A stretch of DNA of 64,000 bases from Anoxybacterium sp963668245 (GTDB lineage Bacteria; Bacillota; Clostridia; Peptostreptococcales; Anaerovoracaceae). The translations under genes were made by a program, and so were the position numbers. Positions 16,792 through 25,883 of this stretch are shown piece after piece. Positions within the stretch are counted from its first letter, which is position 1, and every line of letters starts with the position of its first letter. The stretch covers positions 1,674,001-1,738,000 of the forward strand of contig OY764195.2 in assembly GCA_963668245.2 (NCBI GenBank). Reading direction: 5' to 3'. Below the pieces are notes generated by a model that ran no database searches, was not told the origin of the DNA, and worked only from the letters and a program-made list of their open reading frames with translations.

Positions 16792-17064
16792 GTTCCATTT
16801 TGATCGTGAAGCACGGATTTTTTCTCGATGATATACTTTAGCTGAGTGATTTCAAAGGTCTTGAAACCCTATTGCGAATAAACCTTATTAATAATTTGAT
16901 TAAAAAAATTTTAAAAAGAAATCTCTGGGTTTTCTCTTGCTGAAAAAATCAGAGCATTCTACAATGATTGGTACAACTGCGGGATAAATTGGAGGAAATG
17001 AGCCTAATTATCTGAATAGTGAATTAATATGACATTATATTAACAATACATTCCGCCTAAAAGG
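16792..17064. other. AT-rich intergenic region without a recognisable gene
   Basis: No reading frame with a convincing ribosome-binding site and length is present; a GGAGG near 16991 leads only a five-codon frame. The stretch ends in a strong terminator at 17065 that does not follow any annotated gene, so a small non-coding RNA is possible, but I see no clear promoter. Confidence 0.4.
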
Positions 17065-17107
17065 AGAAACAGCAAAGTAGAAATGTACTAGTTTGCTGTT
17101 TCTTTTT
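17065..17107 (+). terminator. Orphan intrinsic terminator upstream of the hydrogenase operon
   Basis: AGAAACAGCAAA at 17065-17076 pairs with TTTGCTGTTTCT at 17092-17103 over 12 bp, followed by Ts. No gene ends just before it. Confidence 0.75.
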
Positions 17108-17121
17108 GTATTTAGAAAAAT

Positions 17122-17145
17122 ACAGGGCATTTATCCTGTTTTTTA
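17122..17145 (+). terminator. Second small hairpin with T-run
   Basis: ACAGG at 17122-17126 pairs with CCTGT at 17135-17139, followed by TTTTT. Short stem, so it may be a backup terminator for the one at 17065. Confidence 0.45.
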
Positions 17146-17155
17146 TAGAAATTAG

Positions 17156-17184
17156 TTTACAAATTTGCTCATGGAAGATATAAT
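17156..17184 (+). promoter_or_regulatory. Promoter of the [FeFe]-hydrogenase operon
   Basis: TTTACA at 17156-17161 and a perfect TATAAT at 17179-17184, spaced 17 bp. The leader to the first ATG is about 50 nt and shows no obvious structure. Confidence 0.75.
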
Positions 17185-17241
17185 GCAATTGATAAATAAT
17201 TAACAGATATTCTGCGTTCTATTAAGACAAGGAGGATTACT

Positions 17242-17778
17242 ATGAAGTTACAAGAGATTGGTTGCCAATGTACTTGTGAGGATCAAAATAAATTTAGTTT
17301 TGACGAACTGGATGTTTTTCTGGAAGAAGTTAGAGATATGCCTGGAAATCTTATTGTGATTCTGCAATATGCACAAAACGTATATGGTTACCTGCCACAA
17401 GAAGTTATTGCATATATTTCAAAAAAGACTGGAAATACGCAAGCAAAAATTTATGGAGTAGCTACATTCTATACCCAGTTCCGATTGGAACCAATTGGAA
17501 AACATCTTATTCTTCTTTGCCAAGGCACAGCTTGCCATGTAAGTGGTTCGCAGGATATAGAACGAGCAATTTGTGAAGAACTGAAAATAGCCGATGGTGA
17601 AACCACGGCAGATGGACTTTTTACTTTGAATAATGTTGCCTGCTTAGGGTGCTGTAGTTTGGCTCCTGTGATGATGATTCAAAATCATGAAGGTGAAGAA
17701 ACTTACGGAAACTTGACAAAAGAAAAGGTTGTAGAGATATTGCATCAAATTATGGAAACTGAAGCAAAGGAGGCATAA
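17242..17778 (+). CDS. hymA: NADH-dependent [FeFe]-hydrogenase, NuoE-like [2Fe-2S] subunit
   Basis: A 178-residue thioredoxin-fold subunit. The four cluster ligands are visible as C93-x4-C98 and C134-x3-C138, the NuoE/HymA pattern. The N-terminus has an extra cysteine-rich stretch (CQCTC at 8-12). In electron-bifurcating or NAD-linked hydrogenases this subunit relays electrons between the flavin subunit and the catalytic subunit. GGAGG precedes the ATG, and the next gene starts 2 bases after its stop. The trio is in the usual E-F-hydrogenase order. Confidence 0.92.
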   Translation: MKLQEIGCQCTCEDQNKFSFDELDVFLEEVRDMPGNLIVILQYAQNVYGYLPQEVIAYISKKTGNTQAKIYGVATFYTQFRLEPIGKHLILLCQGTACHVSGSQDIERAICEELKIADGETTADGLFTLNNVACLGCCSLAPVMMIQNHEGEETYGNLTKEKVVEILHQIMETEAKEA

Positions 17779-17780
17779 AT

Positions 17781-19532
17781 ATGAAGATTGTAATTGGACA
17801 GGGAAGCTGTGGGATTGCCTCTGGAGCAAAAAAAACAGAAGCTGAATTTATTCGTTGTATTGATGCACTCCATTTGGATGCGAAAGTTACTATTTCTGGA
17901 TGTATTGGTAGCTGTTATTTAGAACCAATCGTAGATGTAATCGATGCCCACGGCACTGTGAGCAGATATGTTCATATGACAGCAGACAAAGTTGCAACAG
18001 TTGTTGAAAAACACATAATTGGAGGAAATCCAGTTTTGGAATATATAATTCCACAATCAGGTAGTGATTTTTTAGACAAACAGACAAGAATTGCTTTGAA
18101 AAATTGTGGTGTGATTAATCCTGAAGATATCAATGATTATATTGGTGCAGGGGGATACCAAGCTCTCAGAAAAGCGCTTTTTGAAATGGATGGAGATGCA
18201 ATTTGCAAGGAAATTGATGCCTCTGGTCTTAGAGGAAGAGGTGGCGGTGGATTTCCAACTGGAAAGAAGTGGGTTCAAGTCCGAAGTCAAAAAGAATCAG
18301 TTAAATTTGTTGTTTGTAACGGTGATGAAGGTGATCCGGGCGCGTTTATGGATAGAAGCGTCATGGAAGGTGATCCACACAAGATGCTGGAGGGCATGAT
18401 TATTGCTGGAATTGCAACAGGTGCACAGGTGGGATACATCTATGTGCGAGCAGAATATCCGTTGGCGGTGCATAGATTGCAAGTTGCAATCAAGCAAGCC
18501 GAGGCAGGCGGATATTTAGGTAAAAATATTCTTGGAAGTGGAATTGACTTCTCAATCCACATTAATTTAGGTGCAGGAGCATTCGTCTGTGGAGAAGGGA
18601 GTGCCTTGACGGCGTCTATAGAAGGTTTACGCGGCATGCCTAGGGTAAAACCACCTCGAACCGTAGAACAAGGGTTGTTTGGAAAGCCAACCGTTTTAAA
18701 TAACGTTGAAACCTTTGCTCATGTGTCATACATTGTATTAAATGGAGCAGAAGGATACCGAAAATTTGGAATTGAAAAAAGTCCAGGTACAAAAGCATTT
18801 GCTTTGACTGGAAATGTCAATAATACGGGTTTGATCGAAGTTCCTATGGGAACTACATTGCGAGAAGTAATCTTCGATATTGGTGGTGGCGTAAAGAACG
18901 GAAAACAGTTTAAAGCAGTTCAAATCGGAGGACCATCAGGCGGATGCTTAACAGAGAAACATCTAGATATGAGTTTGGATTTTGACTCGTTAACAAAAGC
19001 TGGTGCAATGATTGGTTCGGGTGGACTTGTTGTCATGGATGATTCAACTTGTATGGTCGGTATTGCAAAATTTTTTATGAACTTTACAGAGCATGAATCG
19101 TGCGGAAAATGTGTTCCGTGTCGAGAAGGAACTCATGTTATGAATGAAATTCTAGATGACATCGTAAATGGTAGAGGAAGCCTAGAATCCATCGACATGC
19201 TTTTAGAATTGGCAGACACCATTACAAATACAGCTCTTTGTGGACTTGGGAAAACAGCTGCTTCACCTGTTGTAAGCACCATCCGCGAATTTAAGGATGA
19301 ATATATGGCCCATGTGATTGACAAATATTGTCCGACAGGTAGCTGTCAGGGATTAAAACGCATTGAAATTATTGAAGATTTGTGTAAGGGATGTTCAAAA
19401 TGTCAGATTGTATGTCCTGTCAATGCGATTGTGGGGCGTAGAAAAGAACCATATCATATTGATCTAGCGAAATGTATTAAGTGTAAACGATGCTTAGATT
19501 CTTGTAACTTTAATGCAATCGTCGAGGTATAG
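17781..19532 (+). CDS. hymB: NADH-dependent [FeFe]-hydrogenase, NuoF-like flavin subunit
   Basis: A 583-residue subunit with three parts. An N-terminal thioredoxin-like [2Fe-2S] domain covers about 1-90. The NuoF core has the NADH/FMN glycine-rich loop LRGRGGGGFPTGKKW, then NGDEGDPGAFMDR, and the cluster motif ESCGKCVPCREG. A C-terminal pair of [4Fe-4S] motifs follows (CKGCSKCQIVCPVNAI and CIKCKRCLDSCNFNAI). This is the HymB/HndC/HydB layout; it exchanges electrons with NAD(H). In bifurcating enzymes it also couples ferredoxin to NAD. Whether this one bifurcates or simply links NADH to H2 is not decidable here. Confidence 0.93.
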   Translation: MKIVIGQGSCGIASGAKKTEAEFIRCIDALHLDAKVTISGCIGSCYLEPIVDVIDAHGTVSRYVHMTADKVATVVEKHIIGGNPVLEYIIPQSGSDFLDKQTRIALKNCGVINPEDINDYIGAGGYQALRKALFEMDGDAICKEIDASGLRGRGGGGFPTGKKWVQVRSQKESVKFVVCNGDEGDPGAFMDRSVMEGDPHKMLEGMIIAGIATGAQVGYIYVRAEYPLAVHRLQVAIKQAEAGGYLGKNILGSGIDFSIHINLGAGAFVCGEGSALTASIEGLRGMPRVKPPRTVEQGLFGKPTVLNNVETFAHVSYIVLNGAEGYRKFGIEKSPGTKAFALTGNVNNTGLIEVPMGTTLREVIFDIGGGVKNGKQFKAVQIGGPSGGCLTEKHLDMSLDFDSLTKAGAMIGSGGLVVMDDSTCMVGIAKFFMNFTEHESCGKCVPCREGTHVMNEILDDIVNGRGSLESIDMLLELADTITNTALCGLGKTAASPVVSTIREFKDEYMAHVIDKYCPTGSCQGLKRIEIIEDLCKGCSKCQIVCPVNAIVGRRKEPYHIDLAKCIKCKRCLDSCNFNAIVEV

Positions 19533-19549
19533 AAGGGAAGGTAAACCAA

Positions 19550-21271
19550 ATGACAAACACAAATAATTATATGATTATCAATGGCGATCGTATTCCTTTC
19601 TCTGATGAAAAAAATATCTTAAGTGTAGTGCGTAAAGCTGGAATTGATTTGCCGACTCTATGCTATTATTCTGAGTTATCCGTATATGGATCTTGCAGAA
19701 TGTGTATGGTGGAAGATACACGAGGCAATATTATGACATCTTGCTCTACCCCACCAAAGCATGGACTTGAAATCAAAACCAATACACCAAGATTAAAACA
19801 ATACAGAAGAACAATTTTACGATTGTATTTAGCTTCTCATTGTAGAGAGTGCACTTCTTGTCCCAAAAATGGAAAATGCAAACTTCAAGATTTGGCTGCG
19901 CGATATGGCATCGATGAAATTAGATTTGATAAAACAGAAAAAGCTTATAAAGATGATTACAGGATTGATGATTCTAGTCTTGCAATTATACGTAACCCCA
20001 ACAAATGTATTCAGTGTGGTGACTGTGTTAGAATGTGCAGTGAAACACAAAACGTTGGAGCAATCGATTTTGCGCAGAGAGGTTATGAGCTAAAGGTATG
20101 TCCTGCTTTTGATAGGCCATTGTCTGAAACAGAGTGTGTCAATTGTGGTCAATGTGCAGCGGTTTGTCCGACTGGTGCGATTACAATCAAAAATGATGTG
20201 CCAGCAGTATGGGATGCAATTTATGATCCGAAAAAACGGGTGATTGCGCAAGTTGCACCTGCGGTACGCGTGGCATTAGGTGAAGAATTTGGTCTTGGCA
20301 ACGGCGAAAATGTTATGCCACTTCTTGTTTCTGCCATGAGAAAGCTTGGTTTTGATGAAATTTATGATACTTCATTTACGGCAGATTTAACCGTGATTGA
20401 AGAAACCAATGAGTTTTTAGCAAAATTGGAGCAAGGTAGTAAATTGCCGCTTTTCACCTCTTGCTGCCCAGCTTGGGTAAGGTATGTAGAAGAAAAGCAC
20501 CCAGAAATGATGGGGCAAGTGTCTACTTGCAAATCTCCGCAACAGATGTTTGGATCGGTTGTTAAGGCATATATTCAGGAGAATGCTGCTGACGATGAAA
20601 GAGAGACGGTAGTTATTTCGATTATGCCTTGTACAGCAAAAAAGGCGGAATCTGCAAGAGAAGAATTTGTGACAGACGGAGTGAAGGATGTTGATATCGT
20701 ACTGACTACAAAGGGACTTGCAGATATGATTTATGAGTCTGGGATTGTATTTCATGAATTAGAACCAGAAGCATTGGATATGCCATTCGGTATGTATACA
20801 GGGGCAGGATTGATTTTCGGCGTAAGTGGTGGTGTTACAGAAGCGGTTATTCGTAAAGTAGCTACTGATAAGACACATACTGGCATTAATAATATGAAAT
20901 TCTGTGGAGCCAGGGGTATGGAAGGAATCAAAGAGTTTGAACTGCCTTTGGATGATGGCGAAACAGTTTTAAAAATGGCTGTTGTAAGCGGTCTTGGAAA
21001 TGCAGAAGTGCTAATCCAAAAAATGAAGAATAAGGAAGAGTTCTATCACTTTATTGAGGTAATGGCGTGTCCTGGTGGTTGCGTTGGTGGTGCTGGTCAA
21101 CCATTTGGACGAATGGATAAAAAATCCCTTCGTGCAGAGACCATTTATGCAGCAGACAAACAAACAAATTTAAGACATGCTGATGAGAATCCAATTATTC
21201 CAATGCTTTACCAGGGTCTTTTGAAAAACAAATCTCATGAGTTGCTTCATGTGCATTATCATCAAAAATAG
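19550..21271 (+). CDS. hymC: [FeFe]-hydrogenase catalytic subunit
   Basis: A 573-residue catalytic subunit. In order: N-terminal [2Fe-2S] domain (LCYYSELSVYGSCRMC), His/Cys-ligated cluster segment (HCRECTSCPKNGKC), two [4Fe-4S] ferredoxin motifs (CIQCGDCVRMC, CVNCGQCAAVCP) and the H-cluster domain. The three H-cluster signatures are complete: TSCCPAWVRYVE, MPCTAKKAESAR and ACPGGCVGGAGQP. It reduces protons to H2 or oxidises H2 in the cytoplasm, disposing of fermentation reductant. Length and modules match HymC/HndD group A hydrogenases. Maturases HydE/F/G are not in the window. Confidence 0.95.
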   Translation: MTNTNNYMIINGDRIPFSDEKNILSVVRKAGIDLPTLCYYSELSVYGSCRMCMVEDTRGNIMTSCSTPPKHGLEIKTNTPRLKQYRRTILRLYLASHCRECTSCPKNGKCKLQDLAARYGIDEIRFDKTEKAYKDDYRIDDSSLAIIRNPNKCIQCGDCVRMCSETQNVGAIDFAQRGYELKVCPAFDRPLSETECVNCGQCAAVCPTGAITIKNDVPAVWDAIYDPKKRVIAQVAPAVRVALGEEFGLGNGENVMPLLVSAMRKLGFDEIYDTSFTADLTVIEETNEFLAKLEQGSKLPLFTSCCPAWVRYVEEKHPEMMGQVSTCKSPQQMFGSVVKAYIQENAADDERETVVISIMPCTAKKAESAREEFVTDGVKDVDIVLTTKGLADMIYESGIVFHELEPEALDMPFGMYTGAGLIFGVSGGVTEAVIRKVATDKTHTGINNMKFCGARGMEGIKEFELPLDDGETVLKMAVVSGLGNAEVLIQKMKNKEEFYHFIEVMACPGGCVGGAGQPFGRMDKKSLRAETIYAADKQTNLRHADENPIIPMLYQGLLKNKSHELLHVHYHQK

Positions 21272-21317
21272 ACCAATAATTATAGCAAATATCTTAATCA
21301 CATAAAACCAAAAATCA

Positions 21318-21356
21318 CAAAGAAACGGTCCGAGGGACCGTTTCTTTGTTTTTTGT
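21318..21356 (+). terminator. Intrinsic terminator after the hydrogenase operon
   Basis: CAAAGAAACGGTCC at 21318-21331 pairs perfectly with GGACCGTTTCTTTG at 21335-21348 (loop GAG), followed by TTTTTTG. Confidence 0.92.
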
Positions 21357-21482
21357 CAAATCTGATGAAATTAGCTTGATTTACCGTAATGAATGGTCAT
21401 ATACTATTTTAGGGGATAGCATAATTATTGAAACAATCGGAGAAAGACGATGAAAAGAATGACGGACTGAGAGGATAAAGAC

Positions 21483-22865
21483 ATGATGGAGAATAAAGAA
21501 AAAGCACAACAACTTCTTACTATTTTTGTTGTAATTGTAACAGCATTTATTACAACATTTACAGGAAGTGCATTGAATCTTTCAATACCCTCAATCGGAA
21601 CAGAATTTCATGTTAGTGCTTCTGGGATTGGCTGGGTTGTAACGGGATATATTTTATCCTCTGCAGTCTTATCTGTACCATTTGGAAGGCTAGCTGATTT
21701 AACCAATCGAAAGAGCATTCTTTCTTTTGGAATTTTGATTTTTTCAATGACCTCTTTTGCTGCCGCTTTTTCTCCATCGCTCACTTTCTTAATTATACTT
21801 CGCGTTGTTCAGGGTGTGGGTGCGGCAATGATTTTTAGCACCAATACAGCAGTTTTAATCAGTGCATTTCCTCCAGAGAAAAGAGGAAAAGTTCTTGGTT
21901 ATTCCATTGCCTCAACATATATTGGGCTTTCTGTAGGTCCGGTAATCGGTGGATTGTTGAATCATTATCTGGGATGGAGATCTATTTTTCTTTTTACTGC
22001 CCTTGTCAGTCTTATCGTATGTATGCTAGCCATCAAAAAACTTCCAGCGCAAAGGATGAACAATAGAGGTGGAGATATTGATGCAATAGGAAATTTACTA
22101 TATATCGCAATGTTATTCTTAATTATGTTTGGCCTTTCAACAATATCGTCATTGGTTTTCGCAAAATATTTGGTACTGGCTGGTGGGGTTTTATTTGTAT
22201 TGTTTGTGCTTCATGAGCTAAAAACAAAATATCCAATCATAAAGGTTAGGCTATTTGCTCATAATGTTGGCTATACCTTCTCAAACTTGGCCGCATTAAT
22301 GAATTATGGAGCTACTTTTGCTCTTGGGTATTTATTGTCAATTTATCTTCAAGTAGTAAAGGGATATGACTCTCAGATTTCTGGATTCATTTTGATTAGT
22401 CAACCTTTACTCATGGCAATTCTTTCACCCTATGCTGGTCGCCTATCTGATCGAATTTCTCCATTTAAATTAGCATCCTTGGGAATGGGGCTCTGCGCTA
22501 CAGGCTTAATGGTTTTTTCTTTCCTAACGGTAGATTTTTCAATTGTTGTGATTGTACTGAGTTTAATGGTCGTTGGGGTAGGGTTTGCCTTTTTTTCTTC
22601 TCCCAATACGAATGCGGTAATGGCATGCGTGGAAAAAGAAGATTATGGTGTGGCATCATCCATTTTGGCAACGATGAGATCAACTGGTCATAGTATGAGT
22701 ATGGCAATTGTGACATTCGTTGTGTCGATAACCCTTGGAAATGTGACACTTTCTGAAGCGGATCCAGTTCGAATTGTAAGAATGATGCGAATTGCATTTG
22801 TGGTATTTACCTGTGTCTGCTTTCTTGGTGTATATATCTCCAGCAAGAGAAAGCAATCACAGTAA
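21483..22865 (+). CDS. MFS drug-efflux type transporter (DHA2/EmrB-QacA-like)
   Basis: A 460-residue major facilitator. The 14-helix DHA2 pattern is suggested by length and hydrophobicity. Motif C-like GVGAAMIFSTNTAVLISAFPPEKRGK follows helix 4, and motif A is GRLADLTNRKSI. Such transporters export cationic or lipophilic drugs using proton motive force, but some move metabolites, so the substrate is open. Two ATGs at 21483 and 21486 are possible starts behind GAGAGGAT. It stands alone behind the hydrogenase terminator; no regulator gene is adjacent. Confidence 0.85.
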   Translation: MMENKEKAQQLLTIFVVIVTAFITTFTGSALNLSIPSIGTEFHVSASGIGWVVTGYILSSAVLSVPFGRLADLTNRKSILSFGILIFSMTSFAAAFSPSLTFLIILRVVQGVGAAMIFSTNTAVLISAFPPEKRGKVLGYSIASTYIGLSVGPVIGGLLNHYLGWRSIFLFTALVSLIVCMLAIKKLPAQRMNNRGGDIDAIGNLLYIAMLFLIMFGLSTISSLVFAKYLVLAGGVLFVLFVLHELKTKYPIIKVRLFAHNVGYTFSNLAALMNYGATFALGYLLSIYLQVVKGYDSQISGFILISQPLLMAILSPYAGRLSDRISPFKLASLGMGLCATGLMVFSFLTVDFSIVVIVLSLMVVGVGFAFFSSPNTNAVMACVEKEDYGVASSILATMRSTGHSMSMAIVTFVVSITLGNVTLSEADPVRIVRMMRIAFVVFTCVCFLGVYISSKRKQSQ

Positions 22866-22955
22866 AAAGTTGAAAAGTGATTTAATATGAGTTGAATCAC
22901 CATAAATTTGGATGGTATTCATTATTTCTTAAGCAGTTAGAAGGAAGGTAAAAGA

Positions 22956-23258
22956 ATGAAAAGAAAAATTGTATTTATGTTTGTCAATGGAAGTATTACA
23001 GAACCTAGAAGAATGGAAATGGATTTGGGACAAGGACTAATGATTGTTGTTGGCGTTGCTGATTATAATATGGCTTGTGAAGAAGCGAAAAAGCTTGTAG
23101 ACGAAGGAGTGCTTTTAATAGAGTTATGCGGTGGCTTTGGTACCATTGGACATGCACGGGTTACCGAAGCAGTAGCAGGTAAAATACAAGTTGGTGCTGT
23201 GCGATTTGATAACCATCCTGGATATGATAACTGTTCAGGCGATACAAAGTGGATGTAG
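22956..23258 (+). CDS. Small conserved protein, DUF6506-like
   Basis: A 100-residue cytoplasmic protein. The central segment GLMIVVGVADYNMACEEAKKLVDEGVLLIELCGGFG reads like a short alpha/beta unit. It resembles proteins I know as DUF6506, but that is from memory of the pattern. No catalytic residues are evident apart from a conserved-looking cysteine in ELCGGFG. A good AGAAGGAAGG site precedes the ATG. It lies between an efflux pump and a RseC-like gene with no tight coupling to either. Confidence 0.55.
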   Translation: MKRKIVFMFVNGSITEPRRMEMDLGQGLMIVVGVADYNMACEEAKKLVDEGVLLIELCGGFGTIGHARVTEAVAGKIQVGAVRFDNHPGYDNCSGDTKWM

Positions 23259-23388
23259 AAGGTTGTCCTTTTCTTTTTGAATTTGTCATATGATCGGATT
23301 ACTGTAAAATATGTTGTTTGTTGGATATCTCAAGTGGTATAATTATAAGGAAGAATTGAGATGATGATAGATTGTTGAGGGTAACAAA

Positions 23389-23811
23389 ATGAGAAGAACA
23401 GCAGATGTTTTGGAAATCATTGATGATAATACAGCAAAGGTGATGTTATATAAGCATAAAAAATGTCACGGTTGCGGTTCTTGCAATAAACATGTACACC
23501 CGGGTTCTGTATTGGAAGCAGAAAATAAAGCAAAAGCACAAAAAGGTGAAATGGTAAATGTGCGCATCAAGAAGAAATTTAGTTTTTTAGAATTTCTAGT
23601 GGGGTATATTTTACCGGCTATATCTTTTTTACTTGGTATTTATGTAGGAAGCATGTTTTTTCCAGGACAGAGTGGAGCAGGTGTTGCCGTTTTTATTGGG
23701 TTTTTATGTCTTGCAGCTTCTCTTGCCTGTAATCTGCTCTATAAGAAAAAATATCAACCAATTTATTCTGCGTCTATAATAAAACGAGTTATGGCAGCAG
23801 AACCAAAATAA
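23389..23811 (+). CDS. SoxR-reducing-system RseC family membrane protein
   Basis: A 140-residue protein of the RseC/MucC family. A cysteine cluster in CHGCGSC (C26, C29, C32) lies in the N-terminal cytoplasmic region, followed by two membrane helices (about 68-90 and 93-115). In Gammaproteobacteria RseC works with the Rsx/Rnf membrane complex to reduce SoxR. In clostridia such genes often accompany Rnf or redox genes. No Rnf genes are in the window; thioredoxin follows directly. Confidence 0.75.
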   Translation: MRRTADVLEIIDDNTAKVMLYKHKKCHGCGSCNKHVHPGSVLEAENKAKAQKGEMVNVRIKKKFSFLEFLVGYILPAISFLLGIYVGSMFFPGQSGAGVAVFIGFLCLAASLACNLLYKKKYQPIYSASIIKRVMAAEPK

Positions 23812-23852
23812 AACAATAAGATATATTTAAAGCATTTGATAGGAGGTATTTC

Positions 23853-24182
23853 ATGAAAAATATTATTTTTTTAACGGATGAAACTTATGAAACAGAGGTG
23901 ATGGGTTCGGATGTTCCCGTACTGGTTGACTTTTATGCTGATTGGTGCGGACCATGTAAGATGATTGGACCTAGCCTTGAAAGTATGGCAGATAAATATG
24001 AAGGAAAAGCAAAAATCTGCAAGATTAATATTGATGAACAGCGAAAGCTCGCGATGGCGAATAAAGTTATGAGCATTCCTACCCTGTTCTATATCAAAAA
24101 TGGAGAAATCGTTGAAAGAATTACAGGGGCATTGCCTCAGTCAGTTCTTGAAGAAAAAATGGATGCGCTTCTTGCTGAATAA
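23853..24182 (+). CDS. trxA: Thioredoxin
   Basis: A 109-residue thioredoxin with the canonical active site WCGPC (C32 and C35) and the cis-proline in SIPTLFY. The C-terminal glycine motif ITGALP is present. It reduces protein disulfides using electrons from thioredoxin reductase, which is not in this window. AGGAGG precedes the ATG. It lies downstream of the RseC-like gene in the same direction, both concerned with thiol or Fe-S redox state. Confidence 0.93.
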   Translation: MKNIIFLTDETYETEVMGSDVPVLVDFYADWCGPCKMIGPSLESMADKYEGKAKICKINIDEQRKLAMANKVMSIPTLFYIKNGEIVERITGALPQSVLEEKMDALLAE

Positions 24183-24254
24183 CAAATCTAATCAATATAC
24201 TTGATTCTTTAATTTCAACAGGATTTGTACAGAAGTGCGGAGAATTGAGGTATT

Positions 24255-25712
24255 ATGTTTCCATTTGTTTTTAACATGTCGTTTTTAATCACTGGACTTT
24301 TTGTTTTCAATTTTATCGTTGCATTGACGATTATATTTTTGGAACGAAAGAACCCTTCGGCTACTCTTGCCTGGATAATGATATTATTTCTTGTTCCAGT
24401 TGCAGGGGTGGCTTTGTATTTTTTGTTGTCTCAAAACATCGCGAGGCAAAAAATTTTCCGCATGACAAACTTTGAAGAGGAAATGATTCACTCTTCTTTG
24501 AGTGCTCAGATCGATTCCATAAAAAGGGGAACCTTTGGGTTTTCAAACCCAGAAGCAAAAAAATGGCATGATATGATTCGGCTTCATCAAACCTACGGCA
24601 ATTCTTTTTTCACTCAGGACAACGGAATTTCCATATTTACGGATGGAACTCACAAATTTGAACATTTAATTCGCGATATCAAAAATGCCAAACAAATGAT
24701 CCACGTAATGTATTTTATTGTGAAAAATGATGGGATGGGTCGTCTTTTGATACAAACTCTTACTCAAAAAGCGAAAGAAGGAGTTGAAGTTCGATTTTTG
24801 ATTGATGCAATGGGGAGTCGCCAAATATCAGAAAAGATGCTGATGCCTCTCAAAAATGCTGGCGGTCAATATGCATATTTCTTTCCTCCAATGTTTAAAT
24901 ATCTGAATATGAAACTGAATTACAGGAATCATAGAAAACTCGTTGTGATAGATGGAACAATCGGGTATTTAGGGGGGTATAACGTTGGAAATGAGTACAT
25001 TGGCAAGAAGAAAAAATTTGGGTTTTGGAGAGATACTCATCTAAGATTGATGGGCTCATGTGTTCAGGATATGAATGCACGGTTTTTGCTGGATTGGAGA
25101 TTTGCTTCAAAGGAGCAAATTGTACTTTCACAAGCATATTATAATGAACCAGTGAATGCAGGAAATACAGGGATTCAAATTGTCTCATCGGGACCTGATT
25201 CGTTAAGAGAAGAAATTAAACATGGGTATCTGAAAATGATTTCTTCTGCAAAGAATAATATTTACATTCAGACTCCATACTTTGTGCCAGATGATAGTAT
25301 TCTAGAAGCTTTAAAAACAGCGACCTTTTCTGGAGTTGATGTGCGAATTATGATTCCGTGTATGCCAGATCATATGTTTGTATATTGGGCAACATATTCC
25401 TATATCGGAATTCTATTAGATGCTGGCGCAAAAGTATATATATATGATAAAGGTTTTTTGCATGCTAAAACAATTTGTGTGGACGGAGAGGTTGCCTCTA
25501 TTGGTTCTGCAAACTTTGATATTAGGAGTTTTCGGTTGAATTTTGAAGCCAATGCATTTATTTATGATACGGCAGAAGTTTATAAGCTAGAGGCTATTTT
25601 TGAATCAGACATGACCCACTGCCATCAATTGACAAAGGAATTGTACCATGGTCGTTCTTTATTCATTAAGTTTAAAGAATCTATTTCAAGACTTCTTTCG
25701 GATTTGTTATAG
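24255..25712 (+). CDS. cls: Cardiolipin synthase
   Basis: A 485-residue membrane-bound phospholipase-D family enzyme that condenses two phosphatidylglycerol molecules into cardiolipin and glycerol. Two N-terminal membrane segments (about 5-30 and 38-60) precede two HKD motifs: HRKLVVIDGTIGYLGGYNVG and HAKTICVDGEVASIGSANFDIRS. The length is typical of ClsA/Cls proteins. The start ATG has a modest GAGG site. No terminator is evident directly after it; the next hairpin is at 25813, downstream of the promoter for the ABC genes. Confidence 0.93.
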   Translation: MFPFVFNMSFLITGLFVFNFIVALTIIFLERKNPSATLAWIMILFLVPVAGVALYFLLSQNIARQKIFRMTNFEEEMIHSSLSAQIDSIKRGTFGFSNPEAKKWHDMIRLHQTYGNSFFTQDNGISIFTDGTHKFEHLIRDIKNAKQMIHVMYFIVKNDGMGRLLIQTLTQKAKEGVEVRFLIDAMGSRQISEKMLMPLKNAGGQYAYFFPPMFKYLNMKLNYRNHRKLVVIDGTIGYLGGYNVGNEYIGKKKKFGFWRDTHLRLMGSCVQDMNARFLLDWRFASKEQIVLSQAYYNEPVNAGNTGIQIVSSGPDSLREEIKHGYLKMISSAKNNIYIQTPYFVPDDSILEALKTATFSGVDVRIMIPCMPDHMFVYWATYSYIGILLDAGAKVYIYDKGFLHAKTICVDGEVASIGSANFDIRSFRLNFEANAFIYDTAEVYKLEAIFESDMTHCHQLTKELYHGRSLFIKFKESISRLLSDLL

Positions 25713-25760
25713 AAAAAAATCGAAGAATAAGCTGAAAAGTACAAAATATTCAGAAAAGTA

Positions 25761-25789
25761 TTGACAGATCACAATTCTCTTCCTATAAT
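25761..25789 (+). promoter_or_regulatory. Consensus sigma-A promoter upstream of the amino-acid ABC operon
   Basis: TTGACA at 25761-25766 and TATAAT at 25784-25789 with a 17-bp spacer, both perfect. Transcription would begin near 25796, only about 17 nt before the terminator at 25813. Confidence 0.88.
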
Positions 25790-25812
25790 TAAGACAATAT
25801 TCCTTGACAATG

Positions 25813-25846
25813 ACGTCAACCTTATTGGGTTGGCGTATTTTTTTTG
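25813..25846 (+). terminator. Terminator between promoter and ABC operon (possible attenuator)
   Basis: ACGTCAACC at 25813-25821 pairs with GGTTGGCGT at 25828-25836 (one G-U), followed by eight Ts. It sits between the consensus promoter and the substrate-binding gene at 25884, so it either attenuates that operon or ends read-through from cls. Confidence 0.75.
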
Positions 25847-25883
25847 TAATTAAGTATAGCATAAGAGAAAGAAGGTTGTTGAA

